Positions 62,839 to 64,000 of a stretch of DNA of 64,000 nt are shown one piece after another. Position 1 is the stretch's first letter. Every line of letters begins with the position of its first letter. The position numbers and the translations under genes were made by a program. Under the pieces are notes generated by a model, which was not told the DNA's origin, did not search any database, and was given only the letters and a program-made list of their open reading frames with translations. Source of the stretch: Porphyra umbilicalis (lineage: Eukaryota > Rhodophyta > Bangiophyceae > Bangiales > Bangiaceae); contig KV918874.1 in assembly GCA_002049455.2 (NCBI GenBank), positions 155,901 to 219,900 of the forward strand, read 5' to 3'.

Positions 62839-63841
62839 GGGGCGCGCGCAGGCGTGCCGCTCCGCTGTTGTCGGTTTTTCATTTTTTTTTGTGAGCGGAG
62901 CGCAAGCCGATGGGGCGGCGGCGGCTGCTCCGCGTGTGCCGCCGACGACGGGCCGGCGCGACCGCTGGCGGGACGGCCGTGAGGTTGGCTGCGGGCCTCG
63001 ACGGCCGCGCCGACAGTGGCCGCGGCGACGGCGGGAGCCGGGTAGCGGCGCGCTCCCCGCCGTCAGTGGGAGCATGGTGGCCGGCCAGGCGGCTGTGGTG
63101 GGGCGACCACCGGCGGGTCGCCCGTGGCGGGCACCTTACACTACATCACGAGCCCCCGCGATGCCGGGGCGTGTCGCACACCGCGGGGGGACGGCAGTGG
63201 CATCTTCTTGTTGCCCGACAAAAGACGCTGGATGCACTGGGCATCGGCGGCCGCCGCCCTTACCACCACCATGTTTTTTGGGGGGACAGGGAGGCGGAGG
63301 GGTAGCGCGTAGTAGCCAGCGTTGCGTATTTCTACTTTTTTTGGGGGGGGGGAAGGGGGCGGTGGGTCGGCGCAAAGTGGCAGACGCTGCGTATTTCCAT
63401 TTTTTTTTCTTGGGCGCCGCCTGCGCCCACACCAGTGCGTCCCGCTGTGATGCCAACACGCGCTCCGCGGCGGCCCCCGCGGGCCAGCCTGCCTCTTGGT
63501 AGCAGCAGGCGCCAGCGTGGCGCGCCCCCACCGCCCGCCACCATCGGCGGCGCGGCACCGCGGCGCGCCCCGGTCGGCTGCGCCACCAGAGCGTTTCCAC
63601 GGCCGCCCGCGCGCGGCGCGCGCACGCGCACCGCCGCGGCGGCGCCCGAAACGGCAAGAGAGAGGGCCACACCCCCCACCAAAACCAACCGCCGGCAGCC
63701 GCCCGCCGCGGCCGCCGCCACGCGCCACCAAGGGGGCCCTGCCGTGCGCCGCCCATCCCCCACCCCACGCTGGCCACCCGCCCCGTCTCGTCTGGCGGGA
63801 CACCCCCCCCACGCACGCGCCATGCCCCTCCCCCCCCAACG
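62839..63841. other. GC-rich region with T-rich tracts
   Basis: A T tract near 62876-62893 probably belongs to the 3' untranslated region of the preceding gene. T tracts directly followed by G runs occur near 63337 and 63401. Minus-strand frames read partly protein-like (YQEAGWPAGAAAERVLASQR near 63505-63446) but no start or domain was identified. Confidence 0.3.
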
Positions 63842-64000
63842 TCAGCGCCAGCCCCTCCCCCGCCCCCCCCCCCCTCCCCACGGCGCTTCCTCCCCCGGCG
63901 GCGCCGGGTTGAGCAACTCGGCAATCGTCACGCGCCCCCGCCGCGCGGGCGGCGCGCCGGCGCCGCGGTCGCCACGGGCGCCCCCACCCGCCGGTCCACC
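63842..64000 (-). CDS. Possible partial gene at the right edge
   Basis: A minus-strand frame open from the window edge reads GRVTIAELLNPAPPGEEAPW before a G run, then reaches TGA at 63842. The peptide is protein-like but too short to identify, and the frame after the run of 12 G is unreliable. Confidence 0.2.
   Translation of the reverse strand, partial: GGPAGGGARGDRGAGAPPARRGRVTIAELLNPAPPGEEAPWGGGGGRGRGWR

Overview
The window looks like nuclear DNA of a very GC-rich photosynthetic eukaryote, probably an alga. Evidence: spliceosomal introns; a syntaxin and a snurportin-like protein; a mitochondrial-type ribosomal protein L2; and several proteins with plastid-style leaders (HCF136/Ycf48, siroheme-type uroporphyrinogen methyltransferase, an S4-domain protein). 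High GC, few introns, short introns and long G or C runs would suit a bangiophyte red alga (Porphyra/Pyropia type), but that placement is inference. No bacterial operons, tRNA, rRNA or CRISPR array were seen.

Layout. 1-24 kb is a dense host-gene block: the 3' end of N-acetylglutamate synthase, a multi-pass membrane protein, a syntaxin (3 exons), a siroheme-pathway methyltransferase (minus), HCF136, an S4-domain protein (minus), a START-like protein, a stand-alone NFACT-R domain protein (minus), mitochondrial L2, a snurportin-like protein (minus, at least 3 exons) and an AEC/PIN-like carrier (minus, 2 exons). Neighbours are mostly convergent or divergent with spacers of 0.2-1 kb. 24-30.4 kb is accessory DNA: minisatellites, an 81-bp tandem repeat, a pogo/CENP-B-type transposon and a broken Tc1/mariner transposase. 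30.5-37 kb returns to GC-rich coding DNA of unknown function. 37-41 kb holds a nearly identical 1.49-kb duplication around a palindrome. 41-49.3 kb is a lower-GC island with a SAP-type ORF and a gene broken by in-frame TAG codons. 49.3-54.5 kb is a low-complexity coding region followed by minisatellite and foldback repeats. 55-64 kb carries a large secreted malectin-module protein, two small genes sharing a motif, and a MITE-like element.

Two themes recur. Several conserved genes are readable only if the frame changes at long G or C runs; this is either an assembly artefact or real homopolymer instability, and I describe the pieces without joining them. Introns in the GC-rich host genes start GTACG or GTGCG, whereas the introns seen in the lower-GC islands start GTAAGT. 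Functionally the host genes are ordinary and unlinked: arginine and siroheme biosynthesis, photosystem II assembly, organelle translation, vesicle fusion, snRNP import, transport and cell-surface carbohydrate binding. The most unusual material is in the accessory islands.
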